From contig NZ_FUWR01000001.1 in the NCBI RefSeq assembly GCF_900167465.1, forward strand, positions 365,269-429,268: DNA of 64,000 nucleotides, given 5' to 3'. How positions within the stretch are numbered: the stretch's first letter is position 1; each line of letters starts with the position of its first letter. Origin of the DNA: Trichlorobacter thiogenes (lineage in GTDB: Bacteria > Desulfobacterota > Desulfuromonadia > Geobacterales > Pseudopelobacteraceae). Of this stretch, positions 38,145 to 51,613 are shown piece after piece. Below the pieces are notes generated by a model that was not told the origin of the DNA, ran no database searches, and was given only the letters and a program-made list of their open reading frames with translations. The position numbers and the translations under genes were made by a program.

Positions 38145-40031
38145 CTACTGCTCTCCTCTGCCTTTCAGCATCACAGACAGTATTGCAATTGCCGCAGGAG
38201 TGACACCCTGAATCCTTGCTGCCTGGCCCAGAGTATCGGGCCTGAAGCGCTCAAGCTTTTCCCGTACCTCTGACGTTAGCCCGGAAATAGCTTTGTAGTC
38301 GAAGTCAGACGGTATCCTGGCCTCTTCCTGCTTTCGCATCCGCTCAATCTGCTCCAGCTGGCGCTCAATATAGCCCTGATACTTAACCTGTATCTCTACC
38401 TGCTCCCGCACCGCACCAGGCAATCCTGTCACCTGAGGATCAATTTCCCGTAGCTGTTGGTAGCCTATTTCCGGCCTGCGCAGTAGCCGTTCGTAACTGG
38501 CACCCTTCTGTAAATCAGCGCAGCCATGTCGCTCGCACCAGCTCTTTTCTTCGGGGTTCAGACTGAGACGGGTAACACGAACCCGCTCCAACTCCCCCTG
38601 AATCTGCTCCCGCTTGCGACAAAAAGCATCATAGGTGGCCTCGTCAACCAGGCCAACGGAATAACCGATCTCACGTAGTCTGATATCGGCATTATCTTCA
38701 CGCAGCAGCAGCCGGTATTCCGCCCGCGAGGTAAACATCCGGTACGGTTCTTTGGTGCCCAGCGTGACGAGATCATCCACCATAACCCCAATGTACGACT
38801 CATGCCGACCCAACATAATCGGCTGCCTTCCCTTAACCTTAAGGGCAGCATTGATGCCTGCCAGAATACCCTGTGCTGCCGCCTCTTCATATCCGGAGGT
38901 CCCGTTAATCTGCCCGGCATGAAAAAGATTTTTTATCAACTTGGTTTCGAGGGTAGCATGTAACTGCACCGGATTGACGTAATCGTACTCAATGCCGTAG
39001 GCCGGTCGCATGATCTCGACATTTTCAAGGCCAACCATAGATCGATAAAAAGCGATCTGGATATCAATTGGCAACGAGGTGGACATACCACTGGGATAGT
39101 ATTCTACCGTTTCAAGTCCTTCCGGCTCAATAAAAGTCTGGTGCCGTTCTTTATCGGGAAAACGGACCACCTTGTCTTCAATCGAGGGACAATAGCGGGG
39201 GCCGATCCCCTCAATTACGCCGGCATACAGTGGTGAGCGATCCAGACCACTGCGGATAATATCGTGAGTCCGCTGATTGGTGTAGGCAATATAACAGGGC
39301 ACCTGCGGCATGGTGATCCGCTCCGTACTGAAGGAGAATGGCACTGGCGGATCATCGCTGTACTGGGCCTCAAGCTTCCCAAAATCAATGGTTCTGCCAT
39401 CCAGTCGAGCCGGTGTCCCGGTCTTAAGTCGCCCCACCTCAAAGCCAAGCGACTTCAACTGATCCGAAAGCCCCAGCGAAGGCAAATCCCCTGCCCTGCC
39501 ACCAGCATAATTGATCAGACCGATATGAATCAGCCCCCGCATAAAGGTACCGGTCGTCAACACAACCGTCTTTCCAAGAAAGCGGATGCCACTGCGGGTA
39601 TCCACGCCGTGCAACTCCTCACCCTCAAGATGCAGCGCCGTAACCTCACCCTGCTTGACATGCAGATTAGCCTGTTGTTCAAGCACTCGCTTCATCCGCA
39701 AACGATAGAGCTGCTTATCAGCCTGGGCGCGACCTGCCCGAACCGCCGGTCCTTTACGCGTATTCAACACACGGAACTGAATGCCGGCCGCATCGATGTT
39801 TTTTGCCATCTCACCACCGAGGGCATCAATTTCACGCACCAGATGCCCTTTAGCCAACCCTCCGATCGAAGGGTTGCATGACATCACCGCCATGCCATCA
39901 AGACTCATGTTTAGCAGCAAGGTCAAACAGCCCATTCTTGCGGCGGCCAATGCAGCCTCGCATCCGGCATGTCCGGCCCCAACAACAATCACATCGTATT
40001 TGGTTTCATAGCTATGCATCATGGCCACCAT
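38145..40031 (-). CDS. mnmG: tRNA uridine 5-carboxymethylaminomethyl modification enzyme MnmG
   Basis: MnmG (GidA) with MnmE modifies the wobble uridine of certain tRNAs. The 628 residues carry the FAD motif DVIVVGAGHAGCEAALAAAR, CNPSIGGLAKGHLVREIDALGG, TGTFMRGLIHIG and the C-terminal helical domain. ATG 40029-40031 is the longest start. ATG 40020-40022 (four codons later) is also possible, and no strong ribosome site decides. The upstream ATG shares its last base with a parS site. Confidence 0.97.
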   Translation of the reverse strand: MVAMMHSYETKYDVIVVGAGHAGCEAALAAARMGCLTLLLNMSLDGMAVMSCNPSIGGLAKGHLVREIDALGGEMAKNIDAAGIQFRVLNTRKGPAVRAGRAQADKQLYRLRMKRVLEQQANLHVKQGEVTALHLEGEELHGVDTRSGIRFLGKTVVLTTGTFMRGLIHIGLINYAGGRAGDLPSLGLSDQLKSLGFEVGRLKTGTPARLDGRTIDFGKLEAQYSDDPPVPFSFSTERITMPQVPCYIAYTNQRTHDIIRSGLDRSPLYAGVIEGIGPRYCPSIEDKVVRFPDKERHQTFIEPEGLETVEYYPSGMSTSLPIDIQIAFYRSMVGLENVEIMRPAYGIEYDYVNPVQLHATLETKLIKNLFHAGQINGTSGYEEAAAQGILAGINAALKVKGRQPIMLGRHESYIGVMVDDLVTLGTKEPYRMFTSRAEYRLLLREDNADIRLREIGYSVGLVDEATYDAFCRKREQIQGELERVRVTRLSLNPEEKSWCERHGCADLQKGASYERLLRRPEIGYQQLREIDPQVTGLPGAVREQVEIQVKYQGYIERQLEQIERMRKQEEARIPSDFDYKAISGLTSEVREKLERFRPDTLGQAARIQGVTPAAIAILSVMLKGRGEQ

Positions 40032-40046
40032 GTTCCACGTGAAACA
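40031..40046. promoter_or_regulatory. parS chromosome-segregation site
   Basis: TGTTCCACGTGAAACA matches the consensus ParB-binding site TGTTNCACGTGAAACA at all 16 positions. It lies in the short gap between mnmE and mnmG, about 4 kb from dnaA, where parS is found in other bacteria. ParB would load here for origin segregation. Confidence 0.92.
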
Positions 40047-40049
40047 TCA

Positions 40050-41432
40050 TTACTTCCCAATACAAAATGAAGAGAAGATCAGATCAAGGAGATCATCAGT
40101 CGTGGTCTCTCCAGTAATCTCACCTAAAGCATCAAGTGCAGCCCTGACATCAAGAGCCAATAGCTCCGGGGGCAACCCAAGGGACAAATTTTCCGCAAAG
40201 GCATTAAGCGATTGTTGGGCGCGAATAAGGACATCTCGATGACGAACGTTTGAGATCACTGCGCAGTCATCGGATGAAAACGCCGAAGACTGCACAAAAT
40301 GACTATAGATCTGAGAAGAAAGCTGATCAACGCCCACTCTATTTTTGGCTGAAACGCTACAAATCCCCAATGGCGCAGCAAAAGCAGATACGTCGAGTAA
40401 CTGGGGCAGATCCGCCTTGGTCACCACCAGCAGATACGGAAGTGCTGCGAGTGACGTTACCAGGTCTGTCAATTCATTGCTCAACGGAACAGTTCCATCA
40501 ACAAGCAACAACAGTAAATCAGCCTCCGACACCTTGTCCAGCGCCCGGCGGACGCCTTCCTGCTCGACACAATCCGCGTGATGGGCACGGATACCAGCGG
40601 CATCAATGATCTTAACCGGCAACCCCTGCAGTGAAACCGTCTCCTCAATCAGATCACGAGTAGTGCCGGGCAGTGCAGAGACAATCGCACGATCAGTCCC
40701 TGACAGAGCATTTAATAAGCTGGATTTCCCGGCATTGGGAAGACCAAGCAGGAGGACCGAAACACCATCACGCAGCACCTTTCCGGTTGCAAAGGTAGCG
40801 AGCAACTGGCTGATTCCGGCAAAAACCGATGCAATTCTGGTTTCAATGACGGCAAATACAGCTGGATCAACCTCATCCTCAGGAAAGTCTATATGGGCTT
40901 CCACCAAGGCCAAGGCCTCAATAAGCGGCGCCTTCAAAGCAGTCAACGAACGGGACAGATGCCCTTCCCGCTGAGACTGAGCCAGACTTAAAGATCGTTC
41001 AGTACGGCTGGCGATCAGATCCATGACCGATTCTGCCTGTGCGAGGTCGATGCGACCATTCAGGAAAGCCCGACGTGTAAATTCACCCGGTTCAGCCAAC
41101 CTTGCACCAGCAGAAATACAGGCCTGGAGTATCGCACGAACCAGATAATAGCCACCGTGACAGTGCAGCTCAAGCACATCCTCACGGGTGTATGAGCGGG
41201 GAGCACGCATCAGAACAGCCATACCTTCATCAATCAGACTGCCGTCAGGCGGGTTAATCAGGCGGCCATAGAAAAGGCGGTGGCTCTCAAAGCCACCGCC
41301 ATTCTTCGTGCATGATCCTTTAAAAACCTTCCGGCCGATATGCTCTGCATCAGGTCCACTGACCCGGACTATCCCCACTCCTCCTGAACCAAGTGGGGTT
41401 GCTATGGCGGCAATGGTATCACGAATATACAT
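40050..41432 (-). CDS. mnmE: tRNA modification GTPase MnmE
   Basis: The 460-residue partner of MnmG. The N-terminal tetrahydrofolate-binding domain starts with [23 protein letters not shown]. The G domain has G1 [15 protein letters not shown]3 DAAGIR and G4 VTKADL, and the protein ends in the functional CIGK motif. The length is standard. It is 12 bases downstream of yidC. Confidence 0.97.
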   Translation of the reverse strand: MYIRDTIAAIATPLGSGGVGIVRVSGPDAEHIGRKVFKGSCTKNGGGFESHRLFYGRLINPPDGSLIDEGMAVLMRAPRSYTREDVLELHCHGGYYLVRAILQACISAGARLAEPGEFTRRAFLNGRIDLAQAESVMDLIASRTERSLSLAQSQREGHLSRSLTALKAPLIEALALVEAHIDFPEDEVDPAVFAVIETRIASVFAGISQLLATFATGKVLRDGVSVLLLGLPNAGKSSLLNALSGTDRAIVSALPGTTRDLIEETVSLQGLPVKIIDAAGIRAHHADCVEQEGVRRALDKVSEADLLLLLVDGTVPLSNELTDLVTSLAALPYLLVVTKADLPQLLDVSAFAAPLGICSVSAKNRVGVDQLSSQIYSHFVQSSAFSSDDCAVISNVRHRDVLIRAQQSLNAFAENLSLGLPPELLALDVRAALDALGEITGETTTDDLLDLIFSSFCIGK

Positions 41433-41443
41433 GACGCACCGGA

Positions 41444-43036
41444 TTAGTCTTTAACAAGCTTATTAATATAAGCCTGCTGGCCAATGGTCAGTATGTTGTT
41501 AATAAGCCAGTACAGAACCAGGCCAGAGGGGAAGCTGAGAAACATAAAGGTAAAGATGACCGGCAGGCCCAGCATTATTTTTTGCTGCATCTCATCCATG
41601 TTGGAAGGGGTCATCTTCTGCTGAACAAACATCGTGACGCCCATAATAACCGGAGTTACGTAATAGGGGTCCTTGTCTGACAGGTCAGTGATCCAGAACA
41701 TGAACGGGGCATGACGCAGTTCTATCGAGAACATCAGCGCCTTGTAGAGAGCAAAAAAGACCGGAATCTGAACGACCATTGGAAGACATCCACCAAGCGG
41801 GTTTACCTTATGGTCACGATATAATTCCATGACAGCCCGGTTCATGGCGTCCTTGTCATTTTTATGCTTTTCCTTCAAAGCAGCCATCTTAGGCTGCAAC
41901 TTGCCCATTTCCTTCATTGATTTATAGCTCTTGTGGGTAAGCGGAAAGAAAAATATTTTAAGAATAACGGTGATGATAATGATTGCAATGCCGTAGTTGC
42001 CAACATAACGGTAAAAGAACTTAAGTGAATAGAGCATCGGCTTGGCAAGCGCAGAGAACCACCCCAAATCAAGTGACTGCTCAAGCGAACTACCCTGTGC
42101 CTTGAGAATATCGATCTCTTTAGGACCAACAAATAACTTATGTGCAACAGTCACTGCCTGACCTGGAGCCACTGAAAACGCTGGGGTTGTTATGTCAGAT
42201 TCCAGGAAACCGGTGGCACCCTTCTTCAACTCAACTGAAGCGATACTGTTGTTAACAGAAAGCAAGGCGCTCAAAAAATATTTATCATTAATGGCAGCCC
42301 ACGTTACGCCCTTGTCATACTTCTTGGTGGCCGAAGCAACGTTCTTTGGTGCGTCGGTATGCAGAGAACCATCAGCATACAGAGAAGAGCCATAGGTTTC
42401 ATAACGACCATCTTTTTGAGGCGGCTCAAACGGAGAGGTAATCAGATGCTGAAAAGAACCTGCAATGGGAGCTGCAGAGTTATTGACAAGCTGCGTATCC
42501 AAGGCAATCCCGTAACCGTTGCCATCAAAACTATACGTCTTTCGGACAACGAATCCTTGAGCATCAACATAGGTGAAAACAAGCTGCTTCTTTTCACCGG
42601 TCAAGACCTTTAGCGAACTTACGTTAGGGCTATAAGCAGCTTGAGCTGAAAGCGCAAAACCAACGCCTCGGGTTGAAAAGGAAGGTAAGGCAGGATCGGC
42701 ATTGGCAAGTAGTTTTACCTGCACCGCGCCAGGCTTGTTGGTCTCACGGAAACCTTTCAACGTCAGGCTCTTCAAAGAAGCTCCCGCAGCACCAAAGACA
42801 GCAGTATAACGCTCGGTTTCTACGGTTACATCAGCCGAAGAAACCGACTTGGGCGCAACCACCGGAGCACCAGTCGCAGTTTGAACCGTTACTGCGGGAG
42901 GAGCACCGACATTCTCGGTTTTAACTGGAACAGAAGCAGCAGGAGTGACTGCCTTTTTTTCTGGACCGTAAAAAAACGAAAACAGGTAGAAAACACCGAT
43001 GGAAAGTACTACTGCGAGTATAGTCCTTTTTTCCAT
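41444..43036 (-). CDS. yidC: membrane protein insertase YidC
   Basis: YidC inserts and folds inner-membrane proteins with or without Sec. The 530-residue protein has an N-terminal span ([19 protein letters not shown]), a large periplasmic domain (about 50-310) and five conserved C-terminal spans. The hydrophilic loop reads [20 protein letters not shown], followed by [24 protein letters not shown] lies seven bases before the ATG. It is in the canonical rpmH-rnpA-yidD-yidC order. Confidence 0.97.
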   Translation of the reverse strand: MEKRTILAVVLSIGVFYLFSFFYGPEKKAVTPAASVPVKTENVGAPPAVTVQTATGAPVVAPKSVSSADVTVETERYTAVFGAAGASLKSLTLKGFRETNKPGAVQVKLLANADPALPSFSTRGVGFALSAQAAYSPNVSSLKVLTGEKKQLVFTYVDAQGFVVRKTYSFDGNGYGIALDTQLVNNSAAPIAGSFQHLITSPFEPPQKDGRYETYGSSLYADGSLHTDAPKNVASATKKYDKGVTWAAINDKYFLSALLSVNNSIASVELKKGATGFLESDITTPAFSVAPGQAVTVAHKLFVGPKEIDILKAQGSSLEQSLDLGWFSALAKPMLYSLKFFYRYVGNYGIAIIIITVILKIFFFPLTHKSYKSMKEMGKLQPKMAALKEKHKNDKDAMNRAVMELYRDHKVNPLGGCLPMVVQIPVFFALYKALMFSIELRHAPFMFWITDLSDKDPYYVTPVIMGVTMFVQQKMTPSNMDEMQQKIMLGLPVIFTFMFLSFPSGLVLYWLINNILTIGQQAYINKLVKD

Positions 43037-43054
43037 GAAAACACTCCGTGGTCA

Positions 43055-43267
43055 CTAGGAGACAGGATCATATCCACCCGGATGCCAGGGATGGCATCTA
43101 AGCAGACGGGATACTGTCAACAGCATACCTTTATAGGGGCCGTAACGGCGTATAGACTGCAGTGAATAATCAGAACACGTTGGGTAAAAACGACAGGAAC
43201 CTGGAAGCAGGGGGGAAATACATAACTGATATGCCCGGATAGCTGTTATAAGGATTCGTGACAGCAT
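43055..43267 (-). CDS. yidD: membrane protein insertion efficiency factor YidD
   Basis: A 70-residue protein with the strongly conserved core [34 protein letters not shown] and [16 protein letters not shown]. The start overlaps the end of rnpA by 22 bases, which is common for this gene pair. It aids YidC-dependent insertion. Confidence 0.95.
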   Translation of the reverse strand: MLSRILITAIRAYQLCISPLLPGSCRFYPTCSDYSLQSIRRYGPYKGMLLTVSRLLRCHPWHPGGYDPVS

Positions 43268-43611
43268 GTACGTGAACCGATCTGCTGAAAAGCCCGTTGC
43301 AGCTCACTACTAAGAACCGCGACGCTCTTTTCAGCAGCCTGGCGTCGAACAATTACATTCAGATCTACGCCGGGCAACAGTGAACAATGATGACGAAAGA
43401 ACTCTCTGATATGACGCTTAAGACGGTTTCTTACTACTGCATTACCTGTCTTCCGGCTGGCTGTAATCCCCAGACGGGGATATTCATAGCCGTTCTCTCG
43501 CCAAACAACAAGAAAAGACCGTCCGGAGACTACAGTCTTACTGTCGGACAGTCTTAGGTACTCTGAACGGCTTAGCAGACGATACTGCTTAGGAAAGCTG
43601 TCGCCACTCAC
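43246..43611 (-). CDS. rnpA: ribonuclease P protein component
   Basis: RnpA is the protein subunit of RNase P for tRNA 5' maturation. The 121-residue protein shows [11 protein letters not shown] at the N-terminus and the RNR signature [17 protein letters not shown]. Start is GTG 43609-43611; the ribosome site is weak, and the start could be a few codons off. It lies 23 bases after rpmH. Confidence 0.94.
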   Translation of the reverse strand: MSGDSFPKQYRLLSRSEYLRLSDSKTVVSGRSFLVVWRENGYEYPRLGITASRKTGNAVVRNRLKRHIREFFRHHCSLLPGVDLNVIVRRQAAEKSVAVLSSELQRAFQQIGSRTCCHESL

Positions 43612-43634
43612 CGAAACTACAGGTACAAATAAAA

Positions 43635-43784
43635 CTATTTACTTGCAATCTGAACAGAGAGACGTTTACGACCCTTGGCACGACGACGCTTAATAACCAG
43701 ACGACCGTTTTTGCTCGCCATACGTACCAGAAAACCATGAGTACGCTTACGGGATGTATTACTTGGTTGAAATGTTCTTTTCAC
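43635..43784 (-). CDS. rpmH: 50S ribosomal protein L34
   Basis: Translating the minus strand from GTG 43782-43784 gives 49 residues beginning [18 protein letters not shown] and containing [20 protein letters not shown], the L34 sequence pattern, ending at TAG 43635-43637. GGAG is seven bases upstream of the GTG. It is the first gene of the leftward origin-proximal operon. Confidence 0.97.
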   Translation of the reverse strand: MKRTFQPSNTSRKRTHGFLVRMASKNGRLVIKRRRAKGRKRLSVQIASK

Positions 43785-43859
43785 GACGCTGCTCCGAATA
43801 CAATGTATTTATGTGGTAAAATAAAAAGGTACCACGTTTTCCTGCACACAGGAACGGAA

Positions 43860-43889
43860 CTTATAATCAAATAAACCTATATTTGTCAA
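43860..43889 (-). promoter_or_regulatory. promoter of rpmH operon
   Basis: On the minus strand a perfect TTGACA (43884-43889) is followed after 18 bases by TATAAG (43860-43865). Transcription would start about 70 bases before rpmH. Confidence 0.6.
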
Positions 43890-44015
43890 GGCTTTTGTTT
43901 TTAGGAAAACCTTGATTTGACATTGAAAAATAGTGGCGGCTCTGTTAAGGTTTCAAGCCCAAAATTAGATAAAGTTGGGTATAAATTTGGATAACTAATT
44001 TAATTTACAGCTTTT

Positions 44016-44045
44016 CATAGTTATCAACAGGTGTTGATAACTATG
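44016..44045. promoter_or_regulatory. 30-bp palindrome of two DnaA-box-like sequences upstream of dnaA
   Basis: The arms CATAGTTATCAACA (44016-44029) and TGTTGATAACTATG (44032-44045) are exact inverted copies around a central GG. Each arm contains TTATCAACA, one mismatch from the DnaA box TTATCCACA. The rest of the 380-base rpmH-dnaA gap (43785-44163) is AT-rich and holds the rpmH promoter but no gene. The palindrome is a likely DnaA autoregulation or origin element. Confidence 0.7.
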
Positions 44046-44163
44046 TTTATAACCGCATTTAGAAAACAAGTCCGTACTACTAATTTCTACAGCTGCGTTA
44101 ATGACAGCACTGCCCCGAATGGATTGGAACCAGATCAATATGCCATCTTCAAAACAGACTACC

Positions 44164-45513
44164 ATGCATACAATCTGGAATCAGACTGCAACAAATCTGG
44201 AAAAAGTTATATCTCCTCAAAATTATGCAAACTGGATTCAGCCTATTCAGTTCAGTCACGCTGATACTCAATCAATCTATCTCAGTGTTCCTAATCTGTT
44301 TTTTAAAGAATGGCTGGATGATAACTACGTTGACCTGATCAATAGCGCACTATCGGTTACCGCAGACAAAAATATGCTGGTAAGCTTCATTGTGCAGGAA
44401 AAAGATCCTGAAACACTTCCTGAGGAACCACAAGAGGCACCTCTGGTTAAACAGACCACTACTAATCAGCAAAAAGAAACTCCTCTACACAAGGAAACTC
44501 CAACCCTGAACCCTCGTTATACCTTTGATCAGTTTGTGAGTGGAGTTGGAAACCAGTTTGCCCATGCCGCAGCTATGGCAGTAGCAAATAACCCGGCGAT
44601 AACCTATAATCCGCTCTTCATTTACGGAGGTGTCGGCCTCGGTAAAAGTCACTTGTTAAATGCAGTTGGCCACAAAATTATGAGTGATAATAACAACACC
44701 AGGGTATGCTACTGCTCAGCTGAAAAATTTATGCATGACATGGTAAATTGCATAAAATTGAATAAAATGGATGAATTCAGAGAACGATTTCGTTCAATAG
44801 ATGTACTTCTAATTGATGACATCCAGTTTATTGCCCGAAAAGAACGTACGCAGGTTGAATTTTTTCATACCTTTAATGCGCTTTATGAAGCAGGTAAACA
44901 AATCATCATCACATCCGATAAATTCCCCCGTGAAATAGACCTGGAAGACAGGTTACGTTCACGGTTTGAATGGGGGCTTATTGCCGATATTCAAGCACCT
45001 GATCTTGAAACCAAGATAGCAATTCTCAAGAAAAAGGCTGATAGCAATAAAATACAGTTGCCTGATGATGTTGCCTACTTTCTCGCATCAAGCGACACCC
45101 GCAATATCAGAGAGCTTGAAGGTATGTTAATACGACTGGGTGCTTACAGCAGCCTGCAACATATTCCAATCACACTGACCATGGCAAAAAACAACCTGAA
45201 AGATATCCTGGTTGATAAACGGAAAGAGATCACGGTTGAACTAATCCAGAAAACCGTTGCAGATCATTTTGGCCTTAAAGTGGCGGATCTAAAATCTGAA
45301 AAACGTCTGAAGGCCTTTGTTCAGGCCCGCCAGATTGCCATCTGGCTTTGCCGCGACATGACGACTGCCTCGTATCCTGATATTGGTTCACGATTTGGTG
45401 GGAAAGATCACTCAACCGTTATTCATGCTACTAAAAAGATAGAAAAATTACTGACTGAAGATCCTAACCTATTAAAAACAATGGACGAATTAAAAGAGAT
45501 CATACTTCACTAA
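44164..45513 (+). CDS. dnaA: chromosomal replication initiator protein DnaA
   Basis: DnaA opens the origin. From ATG 44164 the protein has 449 residues: N-terminal domain (HTIWNQTATNLEKVISPQNY), a variable Q/T/E-rich linker, and an AAA+ core with Walker A GGVGLGKSHLLNA near residue 154 and Walker B VLLIDDIQFI. The C-terminal DNA-binding signature is CRDMTTASYPDIGSRFGGKD, followed by HSTVIHA. Upstream in-frame ATGs at 44140 and 44101 are possible starts. None has a good ribosome site, and I chose 44164 by similarity to related DnaA N-termini. Confidence 0.96.
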   Translation: MHTIWNQTATNLEKVISPQNYANWIQPIQFSHADTQSIYLSVPNLFFKEWLDDNYVDLINSALSVTADKNMLVSFIVQEKDPETLPEEPQEAPLVKQTTTNQQKETPLHKETPTLNPRYTFDQFVSGVGNQFAHAAAMAVANNPAITYNPLFIYGGVGLGKSHLLNAVGHKIMSDNNNTRVCYCSAEKFMHDMVNCIKLNKMDEFRERFRSIDVLLIDDIQFIARKERTQVEFFHTFNALYEAGKQIIITSDKFPREIDLEDRLRSRFEWGLIADIQAPDLETKIAILKKKADSNKIQLPDDVAYFLASSDTRNIRELEGMLIRLGAYSSLQHIPITLTMAKNNLKDILVDKRKEITVELIQKTVADHFGLKVADLKSEKRLKAFVQARQIAIWLCRDMTTASYPDIGSRFGGKDHSTVIHATKKIEKLLTEDPNLLKTMDELKEIILH

Positions 45514-45742
45514 AAGTTGTTACCACTACCTGTGTATACAACTGTTGATAGCTGTGGGGAAAATCATACCTGTGCATAAGTGACCTAAAGTGTGGTCTGT
45601 AATCAACAACCAAGATTAACGATAAAATAAGTTATTTTAGTAGGTTAAAAGTTATACACGCTTTCCACAGGACTAATAATAAATATAAAGACTTTAAAGA
45701 TTTAAATACTACTTATTGAAATACAAAACCAAGGAGTCTGAC
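45514..45742. other. putative oriC: DnaA-box cluster and AT-rich unwinding region
   Basis: This dnaA-dnaN gap has several DnaA-box-like 9-mers: TGTGCATAA (45571-45579, inverse of TTATGCACA), TTATACACG (45652-45660), TGTGTATAC (45531-45539), TGTGGGGAA (45553-45561) and TTTCCACAG (45662-45670). A 50-base AT-rich tract (45671-45720) follows. Strand switch of genes on either side and the neighbouring parS support an origin here. The exact unwinding site is inferred. Confidence 0.75.
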
Positions 45743-46861
45743 ATGAACTTCAAAATCGACAGAGACACCTTTTTAAAGGCGTTGCAAAAAGTGCAGGGAA
45801 TTGTCGAAAAGCGGACCTCAATGCCGATTCTATCCAATATTTTGATTGAAGCTCAAGGGGACTCACTTGAGATACTTGCCACGGATCTGGAAGTAGGTCT
45901 CAAAGGTAGCTATCCAGCTAAAGTGGAAACAGATGGCCGAATTACGGTTGGTGCAAAAAAACTGTATGAAATAGTAAAAGAGCTGCCAAATCAAGAAATT
46001 ACCTTTATTTCAAAAGAGAATGACTGGGTAGAAATTACCTGCGGCAAGGTTAAGTTTAATATTGTTGGATTACCGTCTGATGAATTTCCTGCTGTTGCGT
46101 CGGTAAAGGATGCACAACTGCTTGAACTTGAAGCGTCATTATTAAGAAAAATGATCGAAAAAACATCCTATGCCATCTGCAATGACGAAACAAAATATAA
46201 CCTGAATGGTATCTTTACCAGGGTTGAACAGACTGAAAACGGTCAGGTTTTAAAGATGGTTGCAACCGATGGACACCGCTTGTCAATTGCGTCAGGCGCC
46301 TTTAGTGGAACAGCTAATCCTGAGTTGCTAAAAGGGGTTATCCTTCCTAAAAAAGGTGTCTACGAGATTAAAAAAATTACTGATGAAGGTGACGGGCTGC
46401 TGCAATTCGGTTTTGTTGATAGCAGTGCCGTACTTAAAAAAGGTGATACCACACTGGTTATGCGGCTGGTAGATGGAGAGTTTCCTGATTACACACGGGT
46501 TATCCCTGCAGCAAATGATCAGATTGTAAAGGCACCAAGAGAAGAGCTGATCCATGCGGTACGGCGGATGGCTATCCTTTCCAGTGAAAAATTTAAGGGA
46601 ATCATGCTGGAGATTGAAGGAAACGGAGTAAAAATATCATCAAGCAATCCAGAGCTGGGTGATGCCATGGAAGAACTGGATGTGCAGTATGATGGCACCC
46701 CGTTCTCAGTTCGTTTTAATGCACGTTATCTGCTTGATGTGCTGATGGTGGCAGAGAGTCAACATGTGTTAATGAAATTTAAAAATGAGCTGTCGCCTTC
46801 AATTGTAACGCCAGATTCAGATGATGAACTTCTGGCGGTTATCATGCCAATGAGGCTCTAG
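45743..46861 (+). CDS. dnaN: DNA polymerase III beta sliding clamp
   Basis: DnaN tethers the replicative polymerase to DNA. The 372-residue protein from ATG 45743 (AAGGAG six bases upstream) begins NFKIDRDTFLKALQKVQGIV and has KRTSMPILSNILIEA. Three clamp domains follow, ending ELLAVIMPMRL with the conserved P-M-R-L terminus. An in-frame ATG at 45716 lies in the origin region and lacks a ribosome site. Confidence 0.97.
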   Translation: MNFKIDRDTFLKALQKVQGIVEKRTSMPILSNILIEAQGDSLEILATDLEVGLKGSYPAKVETDGRITVGAKKLYEIVKELPNQEITFISKENDWVEITCGKVKFNIVGLPSDEFPAVASVKDAQLLELEASLLRKMIEKTSYAICNDETKYNLNGIFTRVEQTENGQVLKMVATDGHRLSIASGAFSGTANPELLKGVILPKKGVYEIKKITDEGDGLLQFGFVDSSAVLKKGDTTLVMRLVDGEFPDYTRVIPAANDQIVKAPREELIHAVRRMAILSSEKFKGIMLEIEGNGVKISSSNPELGDAMEELDVQYDGTPFSVRFNARYLLDVLMVAESQHVLMKFKNELSPSIVTPDSDDELLAVIMPMRL

Positions 46862-46868
46862 TACAGAC

Positions 46869-50380
<3,512 letters not shown>

Positions 50381-50396
50381 TCCGTGAAGATTAAAG

Positions 50397-50432
50397 AGCA
50401 CGGCAGAGATGGCTTTACATTTCTGCCGTGCT
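50397..50432. terminator. bidirectional hairpin between gyrB and rtcB
   Basis: An 11-base perfect stem (50397-50407 with 50422-50432) separates the convergent gyrB and rtcB genes. T runs are short on both sides, so termination may be moderate. Confidence 0.6.
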
Positions 50433-50435
50433 TTA

Positions 50436-51599
50436 CTACCCCTTGATAACAGCCATCGGTTCAAGCCGCACGACAGTATCCACAAGATCCCGCTGTTCCT
50501 CCATGACCAGATCGATATCCTTATAGGCGCCTGCAGCCTCCTCCAGGTCTTTTTTCCCCCGCAGGGCATGCAGGATACCTTTCTCCTCAAGAGTCTTTTG
50601 TTCTTCTTCCAGATCAAGGTTCCTGATGGCTGCTTGTCGTCCCATTTTTCGGCCAGCCCCGTGGGAACAACTCATGAAGCTATCAGGGTTTCCTTTTCCT
50701 TGCACGATATAGCTGGCTGTTCCCTGTGATCCAGGAATGATACCCATTTCCCCCTCTCGGGCCGAAGTAGCTCCCTTGCGATGGACAAGGACATTTTGCC
50801 CAAAATGGTTCTCCATGGCGGCATAGTTGTGATGGATATTGATTTCGTCTCCAAAGGTTACGTCTGGGATTGCCTCGCAGAATGCGTCGCGTACCCGGCT
50901 CGCCATGAGCTGCCGATTAGCCAGGGCAAACCCAAGGCAGTAGTGCATCTCACGCAAGTAGACAGAGGCCTCTTCTGTTTCTAACGGCAGGAAGGCCAGC
51001 TCCCATTTTTTAGGAACCTGAACATGCCACTGCTCATTCAGTTTCATTGCAATCCGATTATGACGGTTCGCAACCTTAAGCCCGAGGTTGCGGCTGCCGG
51101 AATGGATCATGAACCAGATATGACCGTCGGACCCCTTCTGAACCTCAATAAAGTGGTTGCCTCCACCGAGGGTGCCTAACTGCTTGCAGGCAGAGCGATA
51201 CTGGCAGCTAACCTCTGGATAACGAGCTGGGTCGTCCAGCAGCGGCATAAGGCTTTCGTCTTGAGGCTGCTTGTGGTGTTCAAAACCCACCGGAATTGTT
51301 TTGCGCATCGTCCCGATAACCCGTTTCAGGGTCTGTATATCGATTTCCTCAAGACTTGTGGGCACGGCCAGCATCCCGCAACCTATATCGACTCCTACGG
51401 CATTGGGGATAACAACGCCTTTTGTAGCAATGACGCCGCCGATGGGCATACCGTATCCTTCATGGGTATCAGGCATCAGACAGACCTGTCGGAATACAAA
51501 GGGAAGATTGGCAAGGTTTCGTGCCTGTGCAAGGGCATTACCCTCAGGCTCATTACACCAGCTCTTTATAACAACATGTTCGGTATCAATGTATTTCAT
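50436..51599 (-). CDS. rtcB: RNA-splicing ligase RtcB
   Basis: RtcB joins RNA 2',3'-cyclic phosphate or 3'-phosphate ends to 5'-OH ends using GTP and Mn2+. The 387-residue protein has metal-binding MPDTHEGYGMPIGG, GVDIGCGM (Cys74), GTLGGGNHFIE and the guanylylated histidine in SHGAGRKMGR (His313). All active-site motifs are intact. Start is ATG 51597-51599 with AAAGGAG eight bases upstream. It lies 14 bases after rtcA and is the last gene of the slipin-rtcA-rtcB unit. Confidence 0.97.
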   Translation of the reverse strand: MKYIDTEHVVIKSWCNEPEGNALAQARNLANLPFVFRQVCLMPDTHEGYGMPIGGVIATKGVVIPNAVGVDIGCGMLAVPTSLEEIDIQTLKRVIGTMRKTIPVGFEHHKQPQDESLMPLLDDPARYPEVSCQYRSACKQLGTLGGGNHFIEVQKGSDGHIWFMIHSGSRNLGLKVANRHNRIAMKLNEQWHVQVPKKWELAFLPLETEEASVYLREMHYCLGFALANRQLMASRVRDAFCEAIPDVTFGDEINIHHNYAAMENHFGQNVLVHRKGATSAREGEMGIIPGSQGTASYIVQGKGNPDSFMSCSHGAGRKMGRQAAIRNLDLEEEQKTLEEKGILHALRGKKDLEEAAGAYKDIDLVMEEQRDLVDTVVRLEPMAVIKG

Positions 51600-51613
51600 G
51601 GTACTAACTCCTT

